Under the pieces are notes generated by a model that was given only the letters and a program-made list of their open reading frames with translations, made no database searches and was not told where the DNA came from. This document shows positions 44,531-56,100 of a DNA stretch of 64,000 nt, piece by piece. A program made the translations under genes and the position numbers. The DNA comes from Mesorhabditis belari (Eukaryota > Nematoda > Chromadorea > Rhabditida > Rhabditidae): the NCBI GenBank assembly GCA_958450365.1, contig CAUEEP010000740.1, positions 3,509,001 to 3,573,000 on the forward strand, read 5' to 3'. Every line of letters starts with the position of its first letter. Position 1 is the first letter of the stretch.

Positions 44531-44679
44531 TTCTACAATAATTTTTGCTAAAAGTACGGTAATTTTTTCCCAATTTTTAAAAAACGAGTAATGCGCTAGT
44601 AATGCGTTTAAAAACGCAAAAATCACGAGTTTTAAAAAACGCATTACTCAGCGAGGAACACACTCCAACTTTTAACGTC

Positions 44680-45740
44680 CCTCCAAACTCGTGCTTTTCA
44701 CTGTTTACTTCTAGCAATTTTCCCATTGAGCCTCTCTAAAATCAAATTCCAAGCTACTAATCTCTGCTACTATTTGTCTAGTTGTCCAAAGCTACTGTTT
44801 AAGCAAAATTTGTTTTTAAAATAAAACACAAATTTGAAGAAAATCAAGAAAATCTTACACAAAAGTGTCTCTCATTCGAATAACAACGGTGATAAAGAGC
44901 ATCAAATAGAATAACCTTTATAGCGGAATCGATCCATCTCTGACTTTTCGGGATGAAAATAAAATCATTGAATCGCTTTTTTTTCCAGTCAATAACCCAT
45001 TTGAAATGATCGAAAGATCTCTAAGCGGTTTTTTCACTCTCAATCTTTTTCTTTTTTTTTTCACGATCTTTTTCACACTCATCTCCTCTCAAAAAGCTTC
45101 TATTTTCGCTGAGAGATCTGCAGATATGCAAAAATGAGCTCCCATTTATGGAAAATCTTTCAGAAGAAAATTCACTTGATCTCAAGGTGAGATCAAAAGA
45201 TGGAAAAGTGAATTGCCAACATTTACACACAGTTAATAGGGTTGCCTAATTTTTGTTTTATTAAAAATCAGCCAAACTGCATCTTGGATTTGCATTTGAT
45301 TTGCATTTGATTTGCATCTGATTTGCGTCTGATTTGCACTTGTATTCTTTCTCTTTTTTTTTTGGATTTCTTGGATCTGAGCAAACAACCCTAGTCAACG
45401 ATTATTTTTAGTCGGCATCCGAAAAAAGGGAAATTCTTTGGGGTCATTCAATGAGAGGGTTATGTCATCAATCCCTTTTCTCATGCAGATATTCATAGAA
45501 AAGAACATTAATTACAGTTGGACATCGACCATCTGAATAGATTTGATGAGCTGGAGAAGGGTTCTGAAAGCTTTTGGGATTGATTTTACTTTTTTCTCCA
45601 AGAATTGATATGGCTAAGGCTTTAGGACAGTTAGAATTTAGCTTTTGTTTCAAGAGTTACTTTTATAACTTTGATAGACGCTGACTTTTCTTCTCTTTCT
45701 TCATTTCTTTTCTTTCTCCTTGTATTTCCTCTTTCTCCTC
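44680..45740. other. Intergenic, no gene seen
   Basis: A minus-strand frame at 45021-45230 has no recognised motif. 45288-45345 repeats GATTTGCATTT(C)TGATTTGC words. Confidence 0.4.
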
Positions 45741-45751
45741 TCACGACAAGA

Positions 45752-45826
45752 AGCCGGATAGCTCAGTGATTAGAGCGCGGAAAGCGTGTCGACGGTTGCT
45801 CGGGTTCAATTCCTTCTTCGAAATCT
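45752..45826 (+). ncRNA. tRNA-like fragment, probably a tRNA pseudogene or tRNA-derived repeat
   Basis: GCCGGATAGCTCAGTGATTAGAGC gives an acceptor-like 5' strand and a good D-arm (A-box), and CGGGTTCAATTCC gives a B-box. The acceptor stem and T-stem do not pair and no clear anticodon arm forms, so it is not a functional tRNA as read. A similar unit with a similar pyrimidine-rich leader lies about 740 bp downstream. Confidence 0.5.
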
Positions 45827-46488
45827 TTCGTTTTCATTCCTTACTTAAACTTAATTAAACTAATTCTATATTTCTTCATTGCTCTCTAATAATGATTCTA
45901 TTTTTGTTTTCCTAGTGATGGTTCTTGTCAGAGGTAGACCATAAAGCTCTTACTCACATCGATCTTGGATAGATTGATTGAAGCGAAATGGAAAGGAGGG
46001 TAGAGGGAGGGACTAGTGCCATTGCCGATAGAACATCGATCGGTCGAGGAGGTCAGCCTTAGCCCCTTTCCCCCTCCACCCCACCCCAAAAACAAGGGGA
46101 GGGAACTGTCCAGTGTCCCCATCTTTGCAAGAGCAGAAAAGAGACAGGTCAGAGAGCATCTCGTACCAAAAAGAGAAGTGAAGAGAGAGAGAGATCGAGG
46201 GTCGGGTCCTGTGGAAAAGAGTCTGCCATCGCTGAAGAGAAAAGAGAGATCACAGAATGCCTATTCCACCATTCCCAAAAGGGACGCCCTCTAATGGGAG
46301 AGTCCCCTTCACCGAATGGTTTTCCATGTAGGCAGGCCCATGCCAGCTGTTCTCACTAGCACTGTTCTCCCGTCCTTTTCTTCGAAAATTTACTGGGTTT
46401 GAAATTTTGGTATAGCCCAGTTCCCAGTTTACGAATTATTCTCTTTCTTTCTTTTTCCTTGTCTTTCCTATTTCTTCTTGAGCAAAAA

Positions 46489-46566
46489 AGGCGCTAATAG
46501 CTCAGTGGTAAGCTCAGTGGTAAGCTAACCGGTAAGCAGAAGGTCGAGGGTTCAATCCCTCGGTTA
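46489..46566 (+). ncRNA. tRNA-like fragment with duplicated A-box
   Basis: TAGCTCAGTGGTAAGC is followed at once by a second AGCTCAGTGGTAAGC. A T-arm follows with GAGGG pairing CCCTC around TTCAAT (one base short in the loop), in GGGTTCAATCCC. The acceptor ends do not pair. The duplicated A-box makes this a decayed or SINE-like copy. Confidence 0.5.
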
Positions 46567-46569
46567 ATT

Positions 46570-46910
46570 CTTGCCATTCATTTCTTTCCTTTATTATGAT
46601 AGTGATTTGTGGACTCTCATAAAGGATAAACAGTTGTTGGGGTCTGGATTCGTTATCCATTCGAGTTTATCCACTCAAATTTCAATTTAAGGTTTAATTT
46701 GATAACACTAAATTTACTTTAAAGTCTAATCGCTTACATCTTTCAGCCAAATCTCAGCCAAATCAAGTTAAATAAGAACTAAACTTTCTTTTCAGTCAAT
46801 TAGTGCTAATGAATTAGATTGTCAATCAATTAGAAATCACAGCTAATGAATATCATTCAATATTTTAACACTTGTAGTTATTTTTTAAAATATTATGTGA
46901 TTGTGATTAA
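46570..46910. other. Intergenic, no gene seen
   Basis: AT-rich DNA without recognised exons or repeats. Confidence 0.4.
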
Positions 46911-46914
46911 AGTT

Positions 46915-47255
46915 TGAAATGCCCTTCCCGACAAGTTTTGATCTCCACCGTGTCTGATTTTGGAATGCCCTTCCCGATCTGATCTTCACCAAGTCTGATT
47001 TTGGAATGCCCTTCCCGATCTGATCTTCACCAAGTCTGATTTTGCCGGCCCCCCCCCCCCTTCGTTCTACCTGGAATATGATCAATGCCCTCTCCGTACT
47101 TACCTCGCTTGTTTTTGGGTAACCCCCTCCTGGTCTTGTTTCTGATTTGGGATTCCCTTTCTTTCCTCCGCCTGTCTTTTGAAATCCCCCCTGTCTGATC
47201 TTCATCAAGTCTGATTTTGGAATGCCCTTCCCGATTTGATCTCCACCGTGTCTGC
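46915..47255. repeat. Degenerate minisatellite with GTCTGATTTTGGAATGCCC units
   Basis: About six units of roughly 45 bp contain GTCTGATTTTGGAATGCCC followed by TTCCCGATCTGATCTTCACC, with one C-run interruption at 47045. The 145-residue minus-strand frame across it (GKGIPKSD.., QNQTRWRS..) is a repeat translation. Confidence 0.8.
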
Positions 47256-47259
47256 TTTT

Positions 47260-49610
47260 AAAAGGGCTACTTCGTTGCATTTTAAGTGACTTTGTGACCC
47301 TTTTATCTGGCACATTTTTCATGTCGTTTTCTCACTTTAGTTCTTTCTAAATAAAGTGTTTATATATATATCTATCGAAATCCATTTCCCTATGCAAAAA
47401 GAGTAAGTAAATTAACCTAACCCCAATAACTAACTGCCAATAGCCATTCAATTACCAAAATCTCTCTTTTCTGAGAAATAGCCACTTACGCAGCTTATCT
47501 CTTTCTATTTTCTTTGTTACCTAGATATTTTTTTATTTTAATCTTTTTCCAATGAGGTTTTGAATTGACTTTAACATTGAAATGCGAGTTCTCAATGTGC
47601 AATCTTTTGCTAAAGTCTCCTCAAAACATTTTCCCTTTGAAGTTTCAATGTTGCAATTCAAATTCAAATTTCTTCTGAAAGGGAAAGCTTTTGGCAATCG
47701 AATATTTTCTTTTTTTTTATTTTCTTTATATAGATATTATCTTTTCTCTTTTATAAAAGCCATCTTAATTACCGTTTCCTTTCCTTCACTTCGTTTTCTT
47801 CATCCCAAAAATCTTTACCATCTTTTTCGCGAAAAGAATTTGCATTTAGGGTGCGTTTTCTTTTGAGTCGACCTCGTTTTTGAAGCAAGATAAAGATCAG
47901 GGGAAATTGGGAAGAGGAGATTTACTTTGAAATGTTACTCACATAGACTTATTTGCTAACCAGAAGTCATTTCTCCATGAATTGATCGGTTTAGATTTAT
48001 TTTTTTTAAACCTTTCATCGTTCGCTATTAAAAGTAAACCTTTTTATATTTAAAAATCTTTTCCAAATTGTTGAATTTTCAATTGATAAATTGATTCAAA
48101 GCTAAAAACTTCAAACAAGTATTGTTTAAATGTTCATAATTGATTAAGATAACCAAAAAAAAAAAGATCAAACAATTCCAGTGGATACTTTAAACAATAG
48201 TTCAATTTAGGGATATTCTGTAAGTCAACCTCAAGCAAGCCAAGACCAGGTTTAGTCAGTTTAGTCAGCCAGTAGACTAGCTTTACTACCTTTAAAAGCC
48301 ATTTTGACCTGGAATCTTTTGCTAGGAGTTGAACTAAGAAAAAGTTGGCTGCTCAAATGGCTCGCAGTCATTTCCCTTAAACCTCTCAATCACACATATG
48401 TTGCATCACAATCTCCCTTCCGGTTCAGGTATCCATCACCGATCTGAGAAATTCAATCCCTTTCTTTCTCCCTTCCTTCTCCCTTCCTTCTCCTTCCTTC
48501 TCCTTCCCCTTCCTCCCCTTTCTCCCTTCCTTCTCTCTTCCTTCTCCCTTCCTTTTCCAATCTCTTTTCACCCCATCTGTTTCCCTTCCCGTTTACCCGT
48601 TGGTTCCATTCTTGAATCCTCCTCTTCCTCTCATTCCACAGATTCGCCCCATTATCTCTCTCGGGGCCAGGTTGCGCAATGGTGTGTGTCAAGCCTCATT
48701 TTCTCTTATATTGAAGGTCTTCTTTCTTTTCTCACATCAATGTCCCCAAGTGACCCTAAGACTTTTCATATCTTTCTCTCCTCTTTTTACCCTGTCAACC
48801 AATGTCACTTCAGCAGATCTCTTCACTGACTACTAGGGGCACTTGATTAACAATGTGGACCATTCATAACTAGGCATTGAAAAATAACAAGTCCTATGCA
48901 CCGAGAGTAGTATATGATTGTTCTAAATCTAAAAGCTTGACTACATAGTAAAGCTTTAGGCTTGTAAATTTGCTCAGCTTAATAATGTTGTTCAACTTTC
49001 ACTCCGATCTTTTGATTGTCTAATAAATCTTTAGAATTGTTCGTAGATTTTGTAGATTCGAGTTAAGCAGCAATTTTCAAAGCTTCCAGTTATAAAAAAA
49101 CTGTTACCCAAAGTTCTTCAGAGTTCATTTTCATTTTCTAAGAGGCTTTCCAAGGGAAAGTAGTTGTCTTATTGGCAGTAAGATCTACCTATTTACCTAA
49201 TATCTTCATTTCTAAACCAACTCCTCTAAATACATTATGTCATTTCTTGGTGTCAAAGTGTCGAATGTGTCTGTGTGGGGGCGTTGTTGGTGGACGGCGC
49301 CCGAGAGGCGGCTCGATAAGAGAGAGCAAAAAAGGGAATGGGAGACCCACTTCTGCCTCTAAAAATCCCCCGAATTTCACCGGAAATCTCTCAATGAGTG
49401 AAATGAGTAAGTGATCACAGTCTATACAAGGATTTTGGTGCTCTTTACAATAGCCTTTTCACTCATTGAGTTTTTTCCATGATTTGTTTTGTTTTTGGGG
49501 AAGAAAGTCTTTTGATTTGATTGTAATGATTTTAAATTCTTATTACATTTTCTGGTAATTTAAGCAAGTAAAGATCGCAATTTGTTTGATGTTTGATTTT
49601 AAAGCAATGA
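47260..49610. other. Intergenic, no gene seen
   Basis: 48455-48560 is a CCTTCC-rich pyrimidine tract that keeps frames open on both strands. CGGGGCCAGGTTGCGCAATGG at 48661 is weakly A-box-like but without a B-box at tRNA distance. No splice-flanked exon recognised. Confidence 0.4.
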
Positions 49611-49614
49611 AATT

Positions 49615-49880
49615 ACCGTAAATACTGTAATAGTACCCCACCCCCATAATGACGGTGCGGAGTGTTGCGTAGTCTAGCTTTGAACGAGTTTTTCTCGACA
49701 CTGGTTTATGCTACAATGCGCGCTTAAGGAGCAAAAAATAGCCCTGAATTTCAGCTATTTTTTGATACCAAAGATGCATTTTTTGAAAGTACGGGCGCTT
49801 TGAAAAAATGAAATACTAAAAAAGTTTTGCGACTACGCGACTGTACGAGGGGGGTGGGGTACCATTACAGTATTTACGGT
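49615..49880. mobile_element. MITE family A, copy A3
   Basis: ACCGTAAATACTGTAATAGT to ACTATTACAG-like inverse ..TACAGTATTTACGGT. It is oriented with the ATGACGGTGCGGAGTGTTGCG block on the left, opposite to A1 and A2. The GGTATCAAAAAATAGC word at the left arm is replaced by GGAGCAAAAAATAGC, as in the copy at 60401. Confidence 0.9.
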
Positions 49881-49889
49881 AGGTTTATT

Positions 49890-52260
49890 GATTTAAACGA
49901 TTAGTACACTAGAAGATAACTATAGATAGAATAGATAGAAGAAGAATAGATGAATTCATTTGTTTAATCCGAATTTGACTTAAATATTTAGTAGCTAAGT
50001 TTATAACTATAAGATAGAGCTGATAGAGTTAATGGAGTCATCGTTAAAATATGATTGAGCTATGGTCAGCTTTAGCTCTTTGTCCTTACAATGAGAAGAT
50101 GATCGGGCTATAGGAAAAAATTTAAAGCCTCATACTTTAAGGCTATACTTTAAAATTGAAATTATATTCAAAATAAACCAAAAAGTTCAAGTAAAAGCTA
50201 CATGGTTAGCGATAGCTTTTATTCTTACAATGAGAAGCTTTACGTAAAGATATCCACTATTTCTTGATAAAATTACTTTAAAACTTTGAGCTCTATTCAA
50301 TCCATTCATCCATTTCATTCCATTCGAATCCATTCAATCAAAACCAGTCCTTTTCCAATCTCAAAAACTGACCACCCCACTAAAATGTTGAAAACTCTTT
50401 CCCTTCTTTCCCCTTTTCCCCTTTTCCCCAAAGTTTTAAGAGGTAATTTTACTTATGATTACTGCAATCAAAAAAAGCCATTTCCTGATAAAGGGGAAAC
50501 GTTTTTTTGGCGGGAAAACCTAGTAAGTTTTATGCCTTTACTGCTGAGTTTTGGAGCCTTAAAAGGAAAAAGAAAGGGATTAAATTGAGAGATAAAGCAT
50601 TCATTTCATTTATAGACACTCCAGTAATATCGGACAAAAAGCTGAAAGTGCAAGTACTTGTGCGAAAAATGGAGGGAAAACACATGTGAACAGTTTTTGA
50701 ATCTGTTCAATTTGAATTCATTTTAGTATTTTCTTTTAACTCACAGCTATCTTTTAAAGAAATGTTCAAGTATGAGAGAAAGTTCTTTTTATGAATTTTC
50801 GCACAATTTTTGCCCTATTTCTTTGCCATTTTCCCATGGTACATGAGTGGGAATAGTGAAGGAAATGGAGGAAAAAAATAGGGGAATTTTCTGGGGAAAT
50901 ATGGGAGAGTCGGCCGACTGTTATTTCCCGGGAAGTCTCGATTCACAGAGACATTTCGGGCACGATGGGAATTGGGATGAGTGGAGTGCTTCTTAAATTC
51001 TAAATTCGTCAACAACTCAACTTAAAACTACCGTAATCTTGACTGTTTATCCAATATCTCTACTTTTATCTCATTGACTATCCTTGTGAACCCTAACAAA
51101 ATCATAGATGTGAATAGATTGATAAAAACTAAAGCCAAGATTATGATAGCTTTCAAAAGTTGATGTGTTTTAGAAACGATTCTAGGCCAAATCTGTAGAA
51201 AATTGCTAAATTCTTTCGAGATTCAGGTCGCTAAATTCTAAAAATACAAATTTAACAGAAACAGATTGCTAAAAATTTTTAAACTAAAATAGGCTTAAAA
51301 AAACAAACAAAAAATTAAACTAAAATTTATTGCTAAAAAAAGGCTGTAGAATTCGTAGAAAAGAAGAAATTTGAGGGAAAAGTTGTTGTCAAAAATTTGG
51401 GCATAGTGACGACAAGGAAGAGGGAAGCGGGTCAATTTTTTTTTTTTTAAATTTCAAATTCCAAAAGGGAAGCACCTTACCCCGGGGACGTTTGCCAGAT
51501 GATGAGCGATTACGCGGGCGCACAATCGCACATCACCCTTAACAAAGGCCGTTTAAGACGGAGTTTTCTAGATGGCTTCAAAAGAAGATATTCAGCTGTA
51601 AACTTGTAACCAAGGGTTTTCGAGGGTGGGGATCGATTAAAACTATTCATTTCATTGAGCTTGTCAATCGGATAACGAAGAAGAGCCGAATTTTAGTATA
51701 AAGTTCTTCTACCAATCACCAACTTCTTTTAATGGAATACTTTCAATGTCAAAAAAAGACAATAGCTGAGGTACTCGACCTGGGGGCTCAAATTACGAGG
51801 GTCGGCTCTTCTTTTCTTCTTATTTATTCCCCACAAAAGTCTGTCCAAGGGCATTCACCTTCTTTATGATCCTCTGGTTCTCCCAAATTGGTCCCTTGCT
51901 ACTCATTCACTCCATTCTCAGCCTTTCGTTTCCCATTGGCATTTCTCGTTCTTGTTACTCGTTCTTGTTACCAATTTGTTGTTGATATGTTGAGATAAAG
52001 TTGCCGTTAGCTATGCCGGAAATATCTCCAGGTATTAGGAAATCAAAGCCACCGAAAAGCGAGAATTCATTCACACACCTGCACCCCAGCTGCCATTACA
52101 AATCCCATTTATCTAACTGAAAAGAAAAGAAAAGAGTTTTCTTCTTTAACTCTAATCGTTTCTATTTCTGTTTCTGTTTCATTTATTGGTTTTATTTCTT
52201 AATTTTCGTTTTGTTTTGCTTAAAAACCAATCAAGGTTGTAGGTTTAGCTGATGATAAGT
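49890..52260. other. Intergenic, no confident gene
   Basis: 51455-51640 is the second copy of the dispersed unit at 29930-30110. Open frames at 50286-50689 have no motif or flanking splice sites. Confidence 0.4.
51455..51640 (+). repeat. Dispersed unit of about 180 bp, copy 2
   Basis: It begins ATTCCAAAAGGGAAGCACC and continues GGGGACGTTTGCCAGATGATGAGCGATTACG, then TTTTCTAGATGGCTTC and AACTTGTAACC..TTTTCGAGGG, collinear with 29930-30110. Confidence 0.5.
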
Positions 52261-52408
52261 ATATTTATTCGACACGAATAATGAATTACAACACAACGGA
52301 GGAAAGAAATTTTTACCTTTATTATTACCCAATTTATTATTATCCTATTACCCAAAGGTCGTTAAGAAAAAAAACCCATAATGATGGGAAAAAGAACCAA
52401 TTTTACTG

Positions 52409-52490
52409 GTCACCGGGATCGAACCCACCAGGATCGAACCCCCGACTAGGAGACAAGACTCCTATCCGGTCTCATAAGTTTCTAATCCAT
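52409..52490 (-). ncRNA. tRNA-like fragment with two B-boxes
   Basis: On the minus strand TAGGAGTCTTGTCTCCTA forms an anticodon-arm-like hairpin. It is followed by GGGGGTTCGATCC and, 15 nt on, GGGTTCGATCC again, i.e. a duplicated T-arm. No matching A-box or acceptor pairing is clear. It is probably a tRNA pseudogene. Confidence 0.4.
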
Positions 52491-52654
52491 TCTATAAAAC
52501 TAAAAATGAATCTTGAGTATTGTAAAGAGAATCGAATTTGTTTCAAAAATTTCCATAGTTTTAACTACTATATCATAAGTTTAATTGTTTAATAAAAATA
52601 GGTTTTGATTGTTTAAGAAAGCTCGGCTACAAGTCGATAACCTTTATAGCCTTT

Positions 52655-52755
52655 TAAGATGAAAGCTTTACATTACAGCTTTACATTACAGCTTTACATT
52701 ACAGCTTTACGTTACAGCTTTACATTACAGCTTTACATTACAGCTTTACGTTATA
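52655..52755. repeat. TTACAGCTTTACA tandem repeats
   Basis: Seven copies of ACAGCTTTACATT or ACAGCTTTACGTT in a row. Confidence 0.9.
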
Positions 52756-53197
52756 ATTTATAATCATTTGTGCTAGAGGAAAGCTAATTTTTGCTCAAAA
52801 TTCGAAGCTGATTCGCAGCTAAACCTTCCAAGTTTCCCTGTAAGCTTAAATCTAAAAAGTGATTCTAAAACCGGTTCATCCAATGGTTAACCGGTGAATA
52901 GACAACTCGTTTTTTTCCACTGTTCAATTGTGCATTTCAAATTTGCATTGAAAGCTGAATGGAGGGAAAATCGCCGGTGAAAGTCCGCCTTCCAATTCCT
53001 TGTCCACCCCACCCCATCCCCTCCACAATGACGAGAACTTTCGCGCCAAAACCCTCTCTTTTTCTTCATTTCCTTTCCCCCCAAATGTTTCCTCGATCAT
53101 TGACGAGTTGTTCGACTTTAGTAAAACTCTTGTAAAACTTTTGTAAACTTTAAACTTAAACTGTAAACTTATTTTTAATCTCAATTCCAGGATTTGG

Positions 53198-56100
53198 ATG
53201 TCCTCCAATCATCCAATCTACTCACTCGCCGAATCAAGCACCTCATGGCGAGTCAACAATGGAGTTGACTCTTCTTTTCATCCATCCTGTTCATCGACTT
53301 ATTCACCCTGGAATGATCAAGAGATTGACACAGAGAATCGATTACCGTCAACAACTCGTGCAGGTTGGCTGTTCTAGCTTTTCGCTGATCCTTGATTGTA
53401 AAAGCTTACGACAATAAAGAAATTTTACAACTTACCGTTCAAGTTCAACTATTTATTAAATCAATTGACATTCAGGCCTTTCTCCTCCATCAAAATGGCC
53501 GCGAGCTTCCACTCCTCGTCGAAGTCTTTCAACAGCTTCTTTCAACTATGCATCTTCTTCCACTTTCAGCCTTCATTCACCTCCATTAGTTAAGGTAAAC
53601 TCAAAGACTTTTTAGACTTTTTAGCTTATTAGTTAGTTAAGGTAAACTAAGGAAAAAATGATATTTTTTTGATAAAAAGATAATGAAGCTATGAAGCAGT
53701 GAAGCTAAAAAGTCTTTGGACTTTTTAGCTTCATCGCTTCATAGCTTCATTATCTTTTTATCAAAAAAAAGATCAATTTTTCTCTTTCATTATCAATCAC
53801 TCACTTTTACTTACTATTTAGTTTCATTTTATATACAGTAATCATTTCCTCAAGTCACCATAAAATTCTGTTTTTTATGAAAAGAGATCAGTTTTTTTTT
53901 CCCGCCACCCAGAGAAATTCCTTCGTTTTTTTTCATCACAACAAAACAGTGGCGATTTGTGGGAGGGAAAGACACACGAGTTTTTTTATTGAAGAAAAAG
54001 AAAAAGAAGACAAAGAAGAAAAAGAAGAAATGACCCAAAAGATAAGACTAAAGAATTAATCAGTCTTTGCGCCACCGAAAAAATGCCTCAAACTTGAACA
54101 GAATTTATAGGGAAATGACTGGGGAAATGACAACTTTTTAAATTAGAAATCAAATGTTAAAAGCCTAAAGAGTTTTCAAAAGCAAACGAGTAAGTTTTAG
54201 TTGAATTCTATTGAATAAGTTTTTGTAAATGGTAAAGATACTAGATTTTTTATTAGAATGGTCAATCTATCCTAGATTCTTTTTCAAATAGTATGTTCAA
54301 AGCTTAAAATTTTAAAAACTCAAGAGTTTATAATGATTTTTCATAGTTTTTAATCTTATTAAGATCTACCGTATTTTCTCTAATAGTAGTGCACCCTGAG
54401 CGTCGCCTAAATTCCTCGAAATCTCGAAAAGCGCTTATCAGAATCTATCGATGTGGGATCGGAAAATGTAGCTGACGATGAGATCTAGTGGGGATTTGAG
54501 TGTTGAACTTCTGTGAAAACTTGGAAAGCCGTAAAATAGTCACCAACTTGGCTCGCCGCGGTGCACTACTATTAGAGAAAATACGGTAGTCACAGTTGTA
54601 TTAACGTTTAAGAAAGTTAAACCTTTCAGATTCTTTTTTGTGACTATACTTTAATTTACAAGTTGTCGAAATAACGGCTTTCAAAATTATCTAACTTTCT
54701 CTAGCCTACTTTGTTCTTAAAACTCTTTGCAAGCTTTTGAAAAGAGTTCAAACTTTTCAAAGAAAATTTTAGGATAAAAGTTGAAGTTAAAAGTTGAAAA
54801 TGTGGTATTCATTTTCTATACAATTTTAAACAAAAAGTCACTCTTAATTTCCCCGATTTCTTTTCATCGATGATCAACCCATTTGAATCCATTCATTCAT
54901 TTCTCATCGATCATTTCCTCTTCTTTCCCCCAGCTATGCCTTTTCTCCTTTTTGATTCGAATTTGCATTTAATTAAGGAGAAAGAGAAACAATCTTGTGT
55001 CACTGTTGATTTGTAGGAATTGAGGGAAAATCTAGAATAATTTAACAGTTATAAAAATTGTAGAATAAAGCTTACAATATACAAAGAGCTTGATGGAAAA
55101 AAGAAAAAAAGTTATCTATCTAAAATTTCCAGTCATCTCTCACCGTCCCAATGCAATCACCATTGCAAAGAACCCCAACGAATGGTGAAAAGGCTTCTCC
55201 ATCAAATCTCCTCGTCACGCCATCACCATCTAGGTATATAATAAATTCTTTAGATAAAGTTTTGTAGGAATTGAGAATATAAAAAATGTAGAATATAATA
55301 AATTCTTTAGATAAAGTTTACTTTAACCTACCGTAAATACTGTAATAGTCCTCCCCCGCCCATAATGACGATGCGGAGTGTTGCGTAGTCTAGCTTTGAA
55401 CGAGTTTTTCTCGACACTGGCTTATGCTACAATGCGCGCTTAGGTATCAAAAAAATAGCTGAAATTCAGGGCTATTTTTTGATACCAAAGACGCATTTTT
55501 TGAAAGTACGGGCGCTTTGAAAAAAATGAAATACTAAAAAACTTTTGCAACTACGCTTCCCTATAATGACGGTCGGAGCGTCGCGTAGTCTAATTTTAAA
55601 CGCATTTTTCTCGCCACTCCTTTATGCTACAATGCGCGTTTAGGTATCAAAAAAATAGCCCTGAATTTCAGCTATTTTTTGATACCAAAGACGCATTTTT
55701 TGAAAGTACGGGTGCTTTGAAAAAAATGAAATACTAAAAACTTTTGCGACTACGCGACTGTACGAGGGGGGTGGGGTACTATTACAGTATTTACGGTAAG
55801 CTTATCTCTATAATAGATTGAATAAAAAGCGAGACAAGATTACGGTAGTTTTTGATAGTTGAAAACGCAGATTAATAGACTTTTGAGAAAAAAATGAGAA
55901 CCGTTTTACTCTCTTATTCTAGATTGCGACGTAATGTGAGACGATCAGCTTCAGCAATTGCTCGACCTTTAGTTCTTTCAAATCGATCTTTTGGTAAATT
56001 GAAGATGTTATTCAAAACTTTAAATCTTTTAGATATTGGATTACGAGAAATAAACTTTGACACTCACTCTTCTATGGATAATTATGAGGTGAGTAAGGTG

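Larger units (their letters stand above)
43277..44675. mobile_element. Nested cluster of palindromic elements inside an outer MITE
   Basis: The outer ends are GAGTGTATTCCTCAGCGAGTAA (43277) and its near-inverse ..ATTACTCAGCGAGGAACACACTCC (about 44672). Inside are a 120-bp direct repeat (43398-43515 and 44014-44135, with GATGGGATTTCCGACCAA and ACGGCTGAGTATCTTTAAAAAG), an E-type element between those repeats, and a separate palindrome at 44148-44530. Confidence 0.75.

Noticed and set aside
46885..47322. 145-residue minus-strand frame rich in Gly/Lys
   Set aside because: It is internally repetitive because it translates a 45-bp minisatellite.
49615..49880. Possible promoter because of GC boxes (CCCCACCCCC) next to a gene desert
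   Set aside because: The GC-rich block is part of the family A MITE and recurs in all its copies.
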